Assembly: GCA_014905825.1 (NCBI GenBank)
Contig: JACGCN010000018.1
Span: forward strand, 930,001 to 994,000
From: Lyophyllum atratum
Taxonomy: Eukaryota > Basidiomycota > Agaricomycetes > Agaricales > Lyophyllaceae
Length of the DNA stretch: 64,000 nucleotides
Reading direction: 5' to 3'
The notes under the pieces are model-generated. The model was not told the DNA's origin. It saw nothing but the letters and a program-made list of their open reading frames with translations, and ran no database searches. The translations under genes and the position numbers were made by a program. Each line of letters opens with the position of its first letter. Position 1 is the stretch's first letter. Of the stretch, positions 37,036 through 50,353 are shown in pieces.

Positions 37036-39043
37036 TCACATATCTACCACCTCCACCGTCTTCGTAACTGTCGGCATGTTCAATGACTTTTGTCCGACAT
37101 CGTTCTCCTGGAAGTAAAGACAGGGGTCATCATGATGTGTTCTGAGCGCCAGATCGATCGAAACAGGAAAGATAGCAGAAAGCGTCGTTTACCTGTATAT
37201 CCATTGCGCGGAGGTCATAATGCTCATTGCGGAAGCCGATCTTCTGTGTGCTTTGGATGCTGGCCCCGAAGCCTGAGCTAGGCGTCAACGCAGACCGCGT
37301 ATGCCAATTGTCTCTCAAGTGATTTCGTGCATTGAGCCTGTTGTGGAAAGAAGAGAATCAGGAGTCCATGCTGCTAGCAAAACAAGATTCCGCTCACATC
37401 GCGACTGCATAAGAGGGAGCGACGTTAGAAGATGTTGTATACAAGAAGTAGTTCAAGTTGTGAATGGGACTGAAGACTTACAGAAGGTGTTGGCATAGAG
37501 TTTCGTGACATTGATGTGGAAGGCGAGCCTATGAAATGATCGACATTGTTATGAACTCGGCGGTGAGCGAGAATGGCAAGAAACTCTTTACCAATACAAT
37601 TTTCGAGGCGCAGCGTAGAACGTTATCAGAAGCAGACTTTGAATGAGGGTCACGAGCGCCCCACGATGAATTACGAATCGTATGAGCTTGTTCAGAAGAG
37701 TATTCGTCCTATCTTGACAGTTAATAAGATGGACTCTAGCGAAATGAAGACCCACAGACTCGGTGATCCCTGTCTTCGAAGAAGTGAGATACATGCACAT
37801 CGCAATGGTTGCCAACACATCGGTGGCCGCTCCAAATCCCTTGGCCACACCGAAGAAAATCTACATAACGGTCTAATTTAGCCGGGCGCAGGTGTATAGG
37901 AGATTGCGACTTACGGCAAAGACTCCGTTCCTGTTGGAAAGCACACCGTGGTGAAAGATGTACATAGTTGTTACACATGCTGTTGGTCGGACATTAGACA
38001 TGTCGACGTGGTCGGCGAGTGAAACTTACCAATTCCACCAGCTACATTCGCGTTACGGCGATTAAGTGGGCTGCAAATGCTGGGGAGATGTAATACGTAC
38101 CAAATGCCATGACCGCACAGCCAGTCTACCCATTACCAGGTGAGATACCGCTTAAGGCATACGGAAACACGCGCTTACGATAGACCCAAGAACGAGCCAC
38201 CTGCTTCGACCCAACCGTTTGACTAGAAGAGGTTCCCATTAGTAGAGAAAATAGATATGAGGAGGATCTAAGCATACCGTTATACAGCTGATACACAAAA
38301 TACATTTGAGAGCTAGTACAGGAATAATTAATTCATTCATAGACTCCTAAGCAGAAAGAATGAGAACTTACTTGAAAGTAATAAGCGTCGAGAGAAGGCA
38401 TTCAGCCGATAATTCTCTGTTGTGTATGGATTGAATATTTTCGTTGCGGGATGAGGAAGACACACATACGGTGTCACGGAACGAAGAGGTAGCAACGACC
38501 CAAAATGCGGTATCTGATGACGTCACTCGTCTAATGAGCATCTCTCGAGGCTGGACTCGGAGTCGTAAGAGCACGGACTTACGAGGTAGTAGTAAACAGA
38601 CTGGGCTATAAGAGCTGAAGAAGCGAGATCGAAAATTCTGAAGGAAATTCTCATTCAATTCCTCGTCCAGGGGGACACGGAAGGTTACGCACAGCATGGC
38701 AGCAGCCTGTAGTTGCAGCAAAGTATGGGAGTTAGGAATGGAGAGCGCATAGAAAATCTTATACGTACCGTGACCCTCACGAGCATCCTATCCCTCTGAG
38801 AGACTGGAAAATAAATGTACGCCTGCACGATCGTGATCCCGCCTAAACTGCGAAACTCGGGTTCAAGGGGCACTTCTGAGTCGATAGAGGGACATCCGGC
38901 TCACAACAAAGAAACGACGAAACCTAGTGCGCAATTCAGTATGGAAGGAAGCAGGAAGTAGCTCAAAGAGCGTACATACCCCAGTAGATAGGCGCAAAGG
39001 TCTCGGAGAGATCAATGCCCTGCAAGCTCTCAATGTCCGACAT
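37036..39043 (-). CDS. DUF6534-type multi-pass membrane protein
   Basis: Seventeen exons: 39043..38980, 38923..38905, 38847..38769, 38706..38693, 38637..38583, 38513..38470, 38416..38372, 38312..38278, 38222..38179, 38125..38101, 38041..38030, 37979..37915, 37860..37592, 37528..37482, 37404..37398, 37337..37193, 37107..37036; 346 residues. Exons of 7, 12 and 14 nt are needed to keep the frame. The protein has about seven spans and matches the mushroom DUF6534 pattern: LGGITIVQAYIYFPVSQRDR, IFDLASSALIAQSVYYYLIPHFG, QMYFVYQLYNVKRLGRS and FGVAKGFGAATDVLATIAMCMYL. These are followed by IHRGALVTLIQSLLLITFYAAP and FHINVTKLYANTFFAMLNARNHLR. The family is large in Agaricomycetes and of unknown function. 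A segment of about 15 residues before TNTLLNKLI looks like a retained intron but cannot be spliced in frame. Confidence 0.8.
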
Positions 39044-40763
39044 GCTTGTAGTCCTACGGTTTCGCGGGCAGAGTGGGCAGTGGGCGGCGACTGGCGAGAT
39101 GGCGACTGTTATAGGTGTCCAAGTTACGGCTGGGATGCACAGATGGGAAACTGTCAGAGAGGTGCAGTAACAACAGCCTTCAATTCAGCGCATCATCAGG
39201 ATCCCATCAAACATGCTTCGGGGACTTCGTTTTTAGTCCTCCAGGCCTTCTGCCGCTTCCATTTAAGGGTCGGCCCGTGCCTGTGTTGGGGCATGCATCC
39301 GTCATTACTGGATCGAGGACCCTTACCACGACAGTCCTCATGCCCGTATAGAACCATGCAGGTTTACCGGCAAGAAGTCTTTATACGCAGATCACGGAGT
39401 AGGGCGAGGACGTTCTAACATCGAAAGGACAATGACTCTCTTAGTGACGTAGCCACCAACAAGGACCCTAGCGTCAACGTCCCAATGTATGGGTAACTTG
39501 CCTCGCTTGTGAGTACGAGGCTAGGGCTGCCTGGCGCTTTTGCTGTAGTCACATGCTGTGCAAACAAGCGTTCATTCGATGGACAATCAACAGAACAAGT
39601 TACGTCGGCTCTAGAATGGTGGTCAATTCATGAATGGCACCACCTGACGACAAGTACACTTCGACTGATGAACAGTACGTAAGTACATAACAGGCAGGAA
39701 TTGGACAAGGAACATAACTGATGGTGGGTCATCTGGACGTGAAGTGAAATTAGCCCCCTACAGACATTTTCGTTACGCTCTCGTTTAACAGTGGTCAGAC
39801 TGGTCTCGACGGGGATGGAGGTCGAGCAAGCATTCAAGTGAGTTTCAGATTAATGGTGAGCATATCTTTGGACTGTTATTTTTGAGCAATGTGCACAACC
39901 GTAGCCCTGGGTTCGATCTTGATGATCATGCTGGAACATTGAATGTGGGTGAGTACCACGGTCGATCTCCAGCTGCGTACTCACGAGAATAAGAAGGATC
40001 TGTTTCATGACGGCGTAACAATCACAAGGCATGACACCAGTAAAAATATCTCGTTGGCGAGATACGACGACCGAGGACCGAAAAGGCAATGGTCGGCGCT
40101 GTCCAACGGTGAAAAGCATGACGTTCGAGAAAATGAGCCCGAAGAGTAGCCAAGGCGTCGGGTTAATGGACTGAGCATTAATGGTTCCATAGTCAAGTCT
40201 TATTCGGAGATGACGAGCCCCAGCGAGGGACGCATCCATTATTCCTTGACGACGGACGGAAGGCGGTAACATGTAGTTGGTATGGGCTTCCTAATATCAA
40301 ATGCCAGTGGTGCAAGGAATGTCTGGCGGCATAAGACGCTGAAGGGTCTGATGTAGTACATTCTCGTGGACTCTCATACCCTGTCCCAGAACGGTATGAA
40401 CGCCAGACTGTATCCATGTCGACGTCTTTCCTCGACTTTCCAATTAAATGGTGTTAAATGGTGCCACCATCACAGTAATGCACGACGACATACGACAGTC
40501 TATGCCGCTGCTTCAGCGCCAACTGGCGTAAGCTCCCATGACGAGTAGGCACTAGAAGAGGCTACTCCAGGGATTTGTGCAAGGAGGCGTGATGGATGAT
40601 GTCGACGAAGGAGTAGATGATGTCGATGAAGGAGTAGTAGCATGCCAGCCATAACAGGCAATAACATGACGATGGTGTGCGGCACTTTGTAAACCTGACC
40701 TCGACCGCCATTGTAGCCCAACTCGCTCGCCGTTCTTCTCTCCTGCCACCCCATCTACAGCCA
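39044..40763. other. Intergenic, about 1.7 kb
   Basis: No gene I can support; open frames (up to 163 codons) show no protein-like sequence or splice context. A short GATGTCGA(T/C)GAAGGAGTAG imperfect direct repeat lies at 40598-40640. Confidence 0.5.
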
Positions 40764-41752
40764 ATGGCCCCGACCTCAAACAATAGGCCAGCATCGGCAG
40801 CACCCATCAACTGCAAGCTACTGCTCATCGGCAACTCGTCTGTTGGCAAGAGCAGCCTGCTCCTCCGGTTCTCCGACGAACAATGGCTACCAGAGGACGA
40901 GAGCAGTGCCACCATCGGGGTCGACTTTCGGGTGAGTTGGAATATAGGCCCTCGTGCTTATCTGTTCCTCCCTTCTCATTGTTGAGACACGGGGATGGGT
41001 ATGACCCAATACAACTCGAGACTAATTCGAAATCACAATCTTCTTAGGTGCACAAGATGGAAGTCAAGGGAAAGAAGGTTAAACTGAGCATATGGGTACC
41101 TTTCTTTCTCACATATATCATATGGTCGATGCTGACCGTCTCACCTCGTTGGTGACAGGATACTGCAGGCCAGGAGCGCTTCCGAACCATTACATCATCA
41201 TATTATAGAGGCGCACAGGGCATTATATTAGGTATGGACACTCGTTCTACTCCTTGACCTAACCATCTAATCTTCTCATATGTCAGTTTACGACGTCTCC
41301 AACCGTGAATCCTTCGACGCTCTACCACGGTGGTACAGTGAGCTAGAAACATACGTCTCTAGCTCGGTGGTCAAGATCCTTGTTGGGAACAAAGTCGACA
41401 AGGCAAGTCATCTCTCGTCCCTCGTAAGGTCCCCTACCAACGCGTCTCATCTTCCGTCCGATGTCCTCAGGAATTCTCGCGCCAGGTATCTACAGCTGAA
41501 GGGGAGGCGTTCGCCAAACGCATGTCCTCCTTGTTCATCGAAGCGTCAGCCAAGACCTCTGTGAATGTGAACGAAGCGTTCCAAGAGGTCGTCGAGCAGA
41601 TCCTCGATACGCCCGAACTGTGGGAGGGTACGAAAGGTACCGGAAGCGGGCAGAATACGAGCAGCGGGCGGGGCGGGGTACCTGGAGGAGTGCAGGTCGT
41701 GGGGCTTTCGGACCGCCAGGGAAATGCGCAAGATGGGAGCTGTTCGTGTTAA
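40764..41752 (+). CDS. RAB18: Rab GTPase, Rab18 type
   Basis: Five exons: 40764..40931, 41048..41095, 41159..41231, 41287..41402, 41471..41752; 228 residues. All G boxes are present: GNSSVGKSS (P-loop), ATIGVDF (switch I), [11 protein letters not shown] (switch II), GNKVDK and EASAK. The closest pattern is Rab18, with [48 protein letters not shown] and [25 protein letters not shown]. Rab18 acts at ER and lipid-droplet membranes. The tail ends CSC, a double geranylgeranylation site, after a Gly/Gln-rich linker. Intron 4 starts with GC (GCAAGT) instead of GT. No GT donor nearby gives the correct frame. Confidence 0.94.
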
Positions 41753-42361
41753 TGCGAGGTTCCTTGTAGCAGGGCCCAAGAGAACGCCATTGGAGGGAGG
41801 GAGTGGATGTTTCCTGGCCATGACAATTGACGATCTTTAACGTGAAGCTGATGCTTGCCTATTCTTGAATTGTTTTATACATGTGAGTCTTCAGCTCTGT
41901 AATCGTATTAGTTTTGACACGGTTTCGCAGATATGATACCATACTTTAGATGATGTGTTAATTTGCGCCGCATTCTCTATCTCCTATTTGCTAAGTAGGG
42001 CTTGGCCCCGAACGACGCGGCGTCTAGCTCGACAGTATGGTGATTTGGCTTACTTGTATGGAAGGCCATATGTACCCTGACGCTAGCCGCAGGAAATCCA
42101 GGCTGCGGATCTCGAAGTGCGCTTCGTTTGCTTAGCATTCCAGTGCATACTCAATCGTAGCCATTCCGTCTATCACTGGCCTTCCCAATGCGTTTCAGCT
42201 TCCACATATAGAGTATTGACCCCTAAAGGCTTGCCTACATCCTCTTGGACGGAGTTTGCTTTGACTTTTGGCTTCGATTTTCAGAGAGTCCTTATTCCTA
42301 TTGGTTCCCTCCGTCTGACTGGTACTCAAGGATGTCCATTGCTTCAGTCCACGGGATTGAT
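41753..42361. other. Intergenic, about 0.6 kb
   Basis: Between convergent 3' ends. No gene seen. Confidence 0.6.
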
Positions 42362-43452
42362 CTATCCTGAGAGGGAATACCCAACATCGGCCGCCTGCTT
42401 CTGCACAGCGATAAGGCGGTCAAGCATTGCCTTTCCCTTTTCATTCAGCCCTTCACGAAACGTGTCTTCTTTCATCCAATTCAGCCCATGCTGAAGCACA
42501 TTCCTCGCCCGCATGGACCCCCCTTTGACATTGCCGATAGTACCATGTAAGGTCGCCCGGCGTTCAGCAGCACTGTATGTTGCACAGTGGAGAATGTTCG
42601 AATTGTAGAAGACGGTCTCTCCGGCTGAGTTGGTCATGAGGATGTGTTCTGCTTGTGATTATGAATAGGGGGCGCTTACGCTGTAGTGTTAGCTGCACCG
42701 ATCCAGGCATCTCGAGAGGGTCGGTGGGCGGCTCCATGGTCTCGCTGTGTTTGCGTTGTTCGGCTGTCCTCGGGGTAAGGTGTGAACTCGGCACTATGTA
42801 GAGGCAGGAGTCGCGGTATAATGCGCTAGCCAGAGAGATAGGTAAACCAGAAATAGAACTAGGAACATGCACGTACGTGTTCCATTGAACCTACGGAAAT
42901 GATTCCTATTAACAAGAGTTTATGGCTAGAATATTGGACATACGCCAAAATGCCATTTCTGGAGGGCCTCGCGCTCCTCGTCTTCATTTGCCTTCTCGCT
43001 GACATCGTCCCGATGCCAGCGTAACGCAAAATTATGGCCCAGCGGGTTGATAAGGAGATTAAACAACTCTGGAAAGTCACCGGTAAGTTGATGTCGCGAT
43101 GTCGTGAACTCAAAAGCGATTTCTCCCCACCCATCTCTAGGTCATCCTCTCCACACTCAAGTAGCTCCTTCACTACTTCAGAAAGCGGCTGCGAAGTGTA
43201 CCATCTCGCGAACGCCGGTTCACCCAGACTCGGATGCATCAGGTGTTGTACGCCCCAGGAGTCGGGGTTGTCGTCACCAAAGGGTGGAAACTGCTTCCCT
43301 ACTGTTCTGCGATGCGGCCATCTCCCGTCGCGGGTTTGGGATATGGCACGATCACAGGCGTCTTTTAGCTCCTGTTGTTCCTGGTCGGTGATGAGGGCTG
43401 GCACCACCACGAAGCCGTGCTCGTCGTATCGCGCTTTGAGCTCGGAGACCAT
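42362..43452 (-). CDS. Phytanoyl-CoA dioxygenase (PhyH) family protein
   Basis: Five exons: 43452..43131, 43068..42944, 42890..42877 (14 nt), 42825..42680, 42624..42362; 289 residues. The Fe(II)/2-oxoglutarate fold is visible: YDEHGFVVVPALITDQEQQEL at the N-terminus, HNFALRWHRDDVS with the His-x-Asp iron ligands, CLYIVPSSHLTPR, and PGETVFYNSNILHCATYS with the distal His. RRATLHG carries the likely 2-oxoglutarate Arg. The substrate is unknown; the family hydroxylates fatty acyl-CoAs and many small metabolites. No clear peroxisomal targeting signal at the C-terminus (ends GYSLSG). Confidence 0.9.
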
Positions 43453-44115
43453 TCTACGGTGCGTTGATGGGAGTTGCGGAGTCGCCTAGAGTTTCCAGGG
43501 GACTCAGATACTTATACGTAGCCCCTGATGATCATGAGGTCCATTATTTCCAAGAGCCTGAGTTTTGATCACGCGACGACCGTATCTACTATCGGCGACG
43601 AGGATGATAAGGGATGATACCACTGCACAGAGTGTTTACCTTCCTCCCTTCACATGCAAAGAATCTTCGTATTATTTAACCAAAGCCTAGACTCAAAGAT
43701 CAAGACTTGGAAATGAAATTGCAGACAGACCTGGAGACATCTTGGAAGTTGGAACGTGGTAAAGGATGAACAGCTTTGGCAAGCGCCGGGCTCGGGACTG
43801 TGGAACTGGCCGCTCCGGTCGGAAGTCGCGGAGAGAATTAAGGCACATTTCGAGTAGATTTTATCTACATAGAGATTTTGGGTGGGGGTTTTCTTTTCAT
43901 CTTTCCTGGCGGTGAATACTAGTAAATTATAATCTTGGCACGCACTGTTACTGGGAATCACCAAGCTGCCTGGCGGTGTCTGGCGATGTGCAGCTCCCTA
44001 AGCTGGTTATCAGTGAACTAGGTACATTAATTACTTAACATTTGAGTGATTACGTCAGCGATAACTCACAATTCTGAATCTGACTTGAGCTTTGCTAGAA
44101 ACACTGGCCACCACC
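43453..44115. other. Divergent promoter region, about 0.66 kb
   Basis: Between the PhyH and RhoGEF starts. No gene seen. Confidence 0.55.
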
Positions 44116-47100
44116 ATGCCTCTGCTTCATACCGGGCGCAGTAAATCTCGCTCACCATTACCTCCTTCAACTTATAAAGTCTCATTATCTCCTCGCCCAT
44201 TTCTTCCGCCGTCTCACTACGCGGCAGCAGCAGGGATCATGTATGGCCAAGGGACAGAACCTTGCGAGGACGACGACTCCAAGCACTCTAGGCGTCCAAA
44301 CGACCAGTATTCCAGCGAATTTATGCCTGTAACGTACCCTTCAGATGCTGAATCCACGTCTGATTCGTCATTTGAGTCCAAACCCAAGTCACCCGGCGAA
44401 GCGCGACACACTGCACCGACTAAAGCGAGCCGACGCGGACGACGCCAAAGTCTTATCAATGACCTGCCTCAACTTGAGGCGAACCTTCTCCCGTCTCTCA
44501 GAGATACTATACACCGTATGACACGATCGCCGTCTCATGGAGGAGCAACCCCGAATCCAGGCAATACATCCTATCTTGGGGTGCCTGGATTATCAGGCGG
44601 CGCCCGCTCTTCCAGGTCTCCTTCACCCTCAGGTGTCTCGAACCATACTTCTTCCGTCACATCCTACTTTGAGGAGTATCCGACGTCCGGCCCCGCCACC
44701 CCTAATCCTGAACCCTTATACATCAATGAATCCGTCGTGACGAGTGCCAACATTTTGACGCCAAGAAAGAATATCCCGACGAAGCAAGCCCTCAAGAGTT
44801 CACTGAGACCACCCACTCCGAAATTATTATCCAAAACCTCGTATCACAGTCCTTCAACTAGCACTGTATCGTCGAAGTCCGTACGCAGCATCCTTAAGAA
44901 GACTTCTACTCATAATCTCCCGACATCCACTGATCCCGCCGCGAGTGGGACGACTCGGAAGTCAAGCATGGATGTATGTGTACTGCAAGCTTTTGTTACA
45001 CATGATTTATAATTCTAACCGTAGAGTCTTAGCAAGGCCCCAAGCCAGTTGCAGCAAATCTGCGTTCGAGGTCGCGCACAGACCCAGGATCAGCGCCCGC
45101 GGTCTCATTTGAAGATGAAAAAAATCCTGCACCTACGCCACGTACTGCTCACATGGCCTCTTCAATCACCAAGCCCTCCAGTATTCCTCGCCTTCAGACG
45201 AAACACATCGGGTCGCAAGCACAATGGTCAACCGATGAATCGGACCTCGAAAATCGGTATGAAGATGAAGGCCGAGACCGGCGCCAGCTTGTTATTGCTA
45301 ATGCAGAAGTATCCTCCTCGAGTTCTGAAGACGAAGTCGAGCGGTGGGACAGGGCTGGGGACAGGAGTGGAGTGGAATCTCGGAATAACCGCCGGAATCC
45401 GCATGGGGAGACCCAAGGCATTGGCCTTGGCATCGATCTTGGCTCGGGCACGAGGAGGAATCGATCCAGTGTTGTATTCTTACAACACCAGAACGAAGGT
45501 GTTAGCTTATCACAGGAAGTCAACTCTGTTCGATCGACGCGTCGTATGAAGGCACCCGAGACCCCGGCTCGCCCACCCCGCTCACCGAGTCGTCCCCCAA
45601 GCAAGAACTACAAGGCGGACCAAAACTCTGTCAATGTGCTCGAAGCATCGCAAGAGCAGCAACGTCGTCAGGCAGCGCTTTTGGGGATCGTTTCTCGCCT
45701 AGACCTTGGGAGACAACAAACACCCGGTGGGCGGGAGAGTGGGAGTGATTACTGCGGCGAGGATGGCTTGGCCGTCAGTGGATCTGGAGAATTTGTTGGC
45801 GAGCTGGAGCAACGTACAAGTGGGACCCATCAGCAGCAGCACCGGGAGGGATACGAGCATGAGATGCAGAGCCGAGTGTCCCAAATCCCCGCGTTGACCC
45901 GAAAAGATCGCCCAAGGAGCTCTAGCATCCCGCCTACACCGACATTCCTCCTATCGCCCAATGACAATGAACAGTCCACCAGAGGCCACTCTTCCTATCC
46001 TCGCACAACCCTTCAGTCCCAACACCATCTCAGTCCCTCTCAAATTCCATCTCCCCGAGCCGATAAAACGCGCAAACCCTCCTCCAGATCACCTGTCATA
46101 CCGCAGACCGACACGATGACAATCCCGGCGGCGTTAAGACGGCATTCCGTGTACCACCGTCCTTCAAGTCCGAATCCCCCGCCTTTCAACGACAGCGGCG
46201 ACGTACCAGATAAGAGGGTGTCAGATAGGAGGACGTCGGCAACGAACATGTCTAAGCCTCAGCGTGAATCAAGCCAGCAGCGTCGTGAGGGTGGGGGTTT
46301 GCACTCATCTCCGTATGCCGCCGCTGCGCGAGAACGTAAAGCGTATGGGATCCCGCCCTCTGATTCGGTGGGAGCGTATCTGGATCGGCGATCGTTGCCA
46401 CACGCTGACAGCGACTTATCGTCTGTGGGAAGCGTTTATTGGGACGAAGACAGCGATTCTGAGCTGAGCCCTGCTGCTGAGACGTTGTTCAAGAAACTCG
46501 GCGGAAGCCAAGGAAAGGGAGACCGAAGAAGTTACCAAGTAAGCTGTAAGCTCACTCTGCAAACGTTTCAGTTCCTAAATACATCCTTTTCTCGACTAGC
46601 CAAGAGAAGAGAAAACTTCGCGACTGGGTGGAAGTTCGAGAGGCCCAAGTCCGTCTCACGCTGTTCCGTCGGCGGATGACCGTTCGCAGAATCAGGGATC
46701 TTCGCCACGGCGTGATGACCGTCGTGCCCGGTTTCACCTACCCAGCCCTCCTCCAGCACCCGTCAACGCTGCAGAGAATCAAGTTGATGACACCGAGATG
46801 CGACGGCAGGACCTCATCCTTGAGATATACCAGACTGAGGAAGCCTTTGTGAAGCGTCTGCAAGTCTTCGTAGAGCTTTTGGTCCTTCCTCTGCGCGTCC
46901 AAGATAGCAGGAGTTGGATCTCGGGCGTCCCCACCGAGATTGCGCGTCTTTTCGATTGGCTGGAGGACATCGTGGTTCTACATAGTCAACTCCTGTCTTC
47001 GCTCCAGTCGGCACGAGCTGCGCAATACCCCGTCGTCGAAAGGATTGCGGAGTCAATACGCCCCTTTATTCCTCGACTAGAGGTGTATCAACCCTACCTC

Positions 47101-48629
47101 GTCAAATTAGGAGATGCAGTCACGCTCATTGACCAGTTGATGCAGAACGAGCACAGCGACTTTGGCGAATTTCTTCGCATCCAGGAGGCGGCGCCTGAAT
47201 GCGATGGATGGAATTTCCAGAGCTTCTTGGTGGAACCCGTTAACCTGCTATATAAACTACTTGAGTTCTTCTCAGTGAGTAGTTCTGATATCTTTGCAAC
47301 ATCGACCTCACGCATGAGCTTAGAGGCTTCTAGAGCTAACGCCCAAGAGTCATCAGGATTATTTGTCTACTTTCTCCCTGGTGCATTCGACTGACATGTT
47401 CATTCGCGTCATGACAGAGGTTAAAGCTCGTGAAGATGAGTATGATTTGATACAGGGATTCGCTGCTCGCATATCGGGGCTTCCACCATCCGCTCAGCTT
47501 GCGACTAGGGACAGAAGGCTTTTGTACCAAGGAACGCTTAACCTGATCGACGTGGAAGACAACGAACCCTCAGCAGCTCCTGGCTCGTCGAGGATCTCCC
47601 GCTACTTCCCCCCAGGAAGTCTACGAAGCCCTAACACTGCTAATAGGACGAGCAAGCTCGGGACTGCCCTCAATCCATGGGACACCGGACGTGCAAGGTC
47701 AGGATCTGCGAGCTCTGGCGCGTCTTTTAGCTCTTTTCGGACGACTTCTTCTGGGGTCTCTTCGCATGCGCCCGCTACACCGGACTCGCCTTTCTTTTCG
47801 TCGTTTCGGATCCCAATGCCCAAAGGACGTCTCAACCAAGCCCGGCTACCGAATATCAAGGTGCCAGCATCTCCAAGCCCGGCTCCGAGGACTAGCAGCA
47901 GCACGCCTTCTCATGGAACGCCTATTCAGATTTTCGTGTTTACGGATCTCGTGGTTCTTGCGGCGCCATTCTCGACATCGACCGAGGTTGAAGAATGGAC
48001 ACTGCTGAAACATATTGGGACTATTCGACCCCTCGACGTACAGGTTCAAGAAAAGGACTCTTATGGTCTACTTGATGGCTTCCCGTCTACTGTCCGTACT
48101 TACCCCTCCTTGCGTTCTAGATACAGATACCATCACGATCGAAGCTCTCGCGGTGGACCCTCGCAAGCTGAATCAAACAACGACCATGGACGACGGCTCC
48201 ATATTTCTACTGCGCCTTGCGATCCCAGTTGACGATGTCCCAGCCCATATGGACGATGGATCTCCTGCCTCTGATCACGGAACAGCAAGAGACTCCTGGA
48301 TCTCGGCCTTCAGGCGTTGCCAAAAGTTTACTATCTGCTCACTCTCGACGCCCTCTAGGAACCACGACCCCCAGCTCGACGCAGCCTTTGATGAGCAGCA
48401 GACGGTGTTGTCGCTGCTTGCCTCGGGGCTGCCTTTGCCCAAGAGTCCCTCGGTACAGATGGCGGACGTGCAACAGAGTATGACGCGTGGTGGGGAGGGG
48501 GCGGTGGAGGCTTATGATGCGACGATGCAGGAGAGGGAGGAGCGCGGGTGGTGGTCGTTGAGGTTTCAGCAGGTCTTTCGGGAGGTGCAGCGTCGGGATT
48601 TGGTGCTGGCTTTGGCTGACGTCTTCTGA
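44116..48629 (+). CDS. Rho guanine nucleotide exchange factor (DH domain), 1418 residues
   Basis: Five exons: 44116..44973, 45033..46538, 46600..47274, 47357..48065, 48121..48629. The first 850 residues are Ser/Pro/Arg-rich and disordered, with repeated SxxSP-like phosphorylation candidates. The DH domain starts near residue 860: DLILEIYQTEEAFVKRLQVFVELLVLPLR, VVLHSQLLSSL, YLVKLGDAVTLIDQLM, and FLVEPVNLLYKLLEFFS matching conserved region 3. A Ser-rich insertion follows, then a PH-like module (IQIFVFTDLVVLAAPF, DGSIFLLRLAIPVDD, DSWISAFRRC). Such proteins load GTP on Rho/Cdc42-type GTPases for polarity and wall growth. The start ATG at 44116 is the first in the frame. The ATG-GAT/CAA join at the first intron uses the second AG of CGTAGAGTCTTAG. 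Confidence 0.85.
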
Positions 48630-49045
48630 ATCTTCTGTGGTGTTCTGATCGGCCATAGATTTGTACTATGTGTTTTTACATCGTTGTTGCTTCGTCGTTT
48701 GTTGACGGGTCCGTTCGTTGAAATGTATTGGTCTTTTGATGTTTTTTATGTCCTTGGAATTCAGTAAGGTTTCGTGGCGTTATGATGAGTCTCCTCCATG
48801 GTCAAATTGATGGCGGGTTGCAACTTTGGTGCTCAAGTTACATACATCGTGATACAGTGTTTGAGATGTTCTCAACGTATAAAGGTACAGCAGCAACTGA
48901 GAGCCGACAGCACAAAAACAACAGATGCGGACAAAGACAGACGGATGTTGTTGGGCTACATATGTACTGAGTCCGGCGACTCGAAGCGAAACTGCAAATG
49001 AAAAGACGCTTGACGCAACCCTGACATCATGGGATAGGTGCGCAG
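48630..49045. other. Intergenic, about 0.4 kb
   Basis: Between convergent 3' ends. No gene seen. Confidence 0.6.
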
Positions 49046-50204
<1,159 letters not shown>

Positions 50205-50353
50205 GGCAAGGATTGAGAAACACCGGCACGTGATACGCGAGATTAACAATTTTATGTCATCAAGGCCCAGTCGCGTCCAACAACCTGAACAAGTATACTG
50301 GCCCCGTCCAGTCTGATGTGCTCTCAGGATACAGGATAACCACGGTGACAGCA
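50205..50353. promoter_or_regulatory. Short divergent promoter shared by CFIm25 and the SulP transporter
   Basis: Only 149 bp separate the two start codons on opposite strands. Both 5' UTRs and any core promoter elements must lie here. Confidence 0.6.

Noticed and set aside
37640..37700. Possible extra intron (GTGGGT...TCAAG) in the long DUF6534 exon
   Set aside because: Its length is not a multiple of three and neither acceptor restores the frame, so I kept the exon unspliced.
38927..39418. 163-codon plus-strand frame overlapping the DUF6534 first exon
   Set aside because: Antisense to a well-supported gene start and without family-like sequence.
39850..40272. 140-codon minus-strand frame
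   Set aside because: No conserved motif and no supporting exon structure.
43034..43489. 151-codon plus-strand frame opposite the PhyH gene
   Set aside because: Antisense shadow of the PhyH exons.
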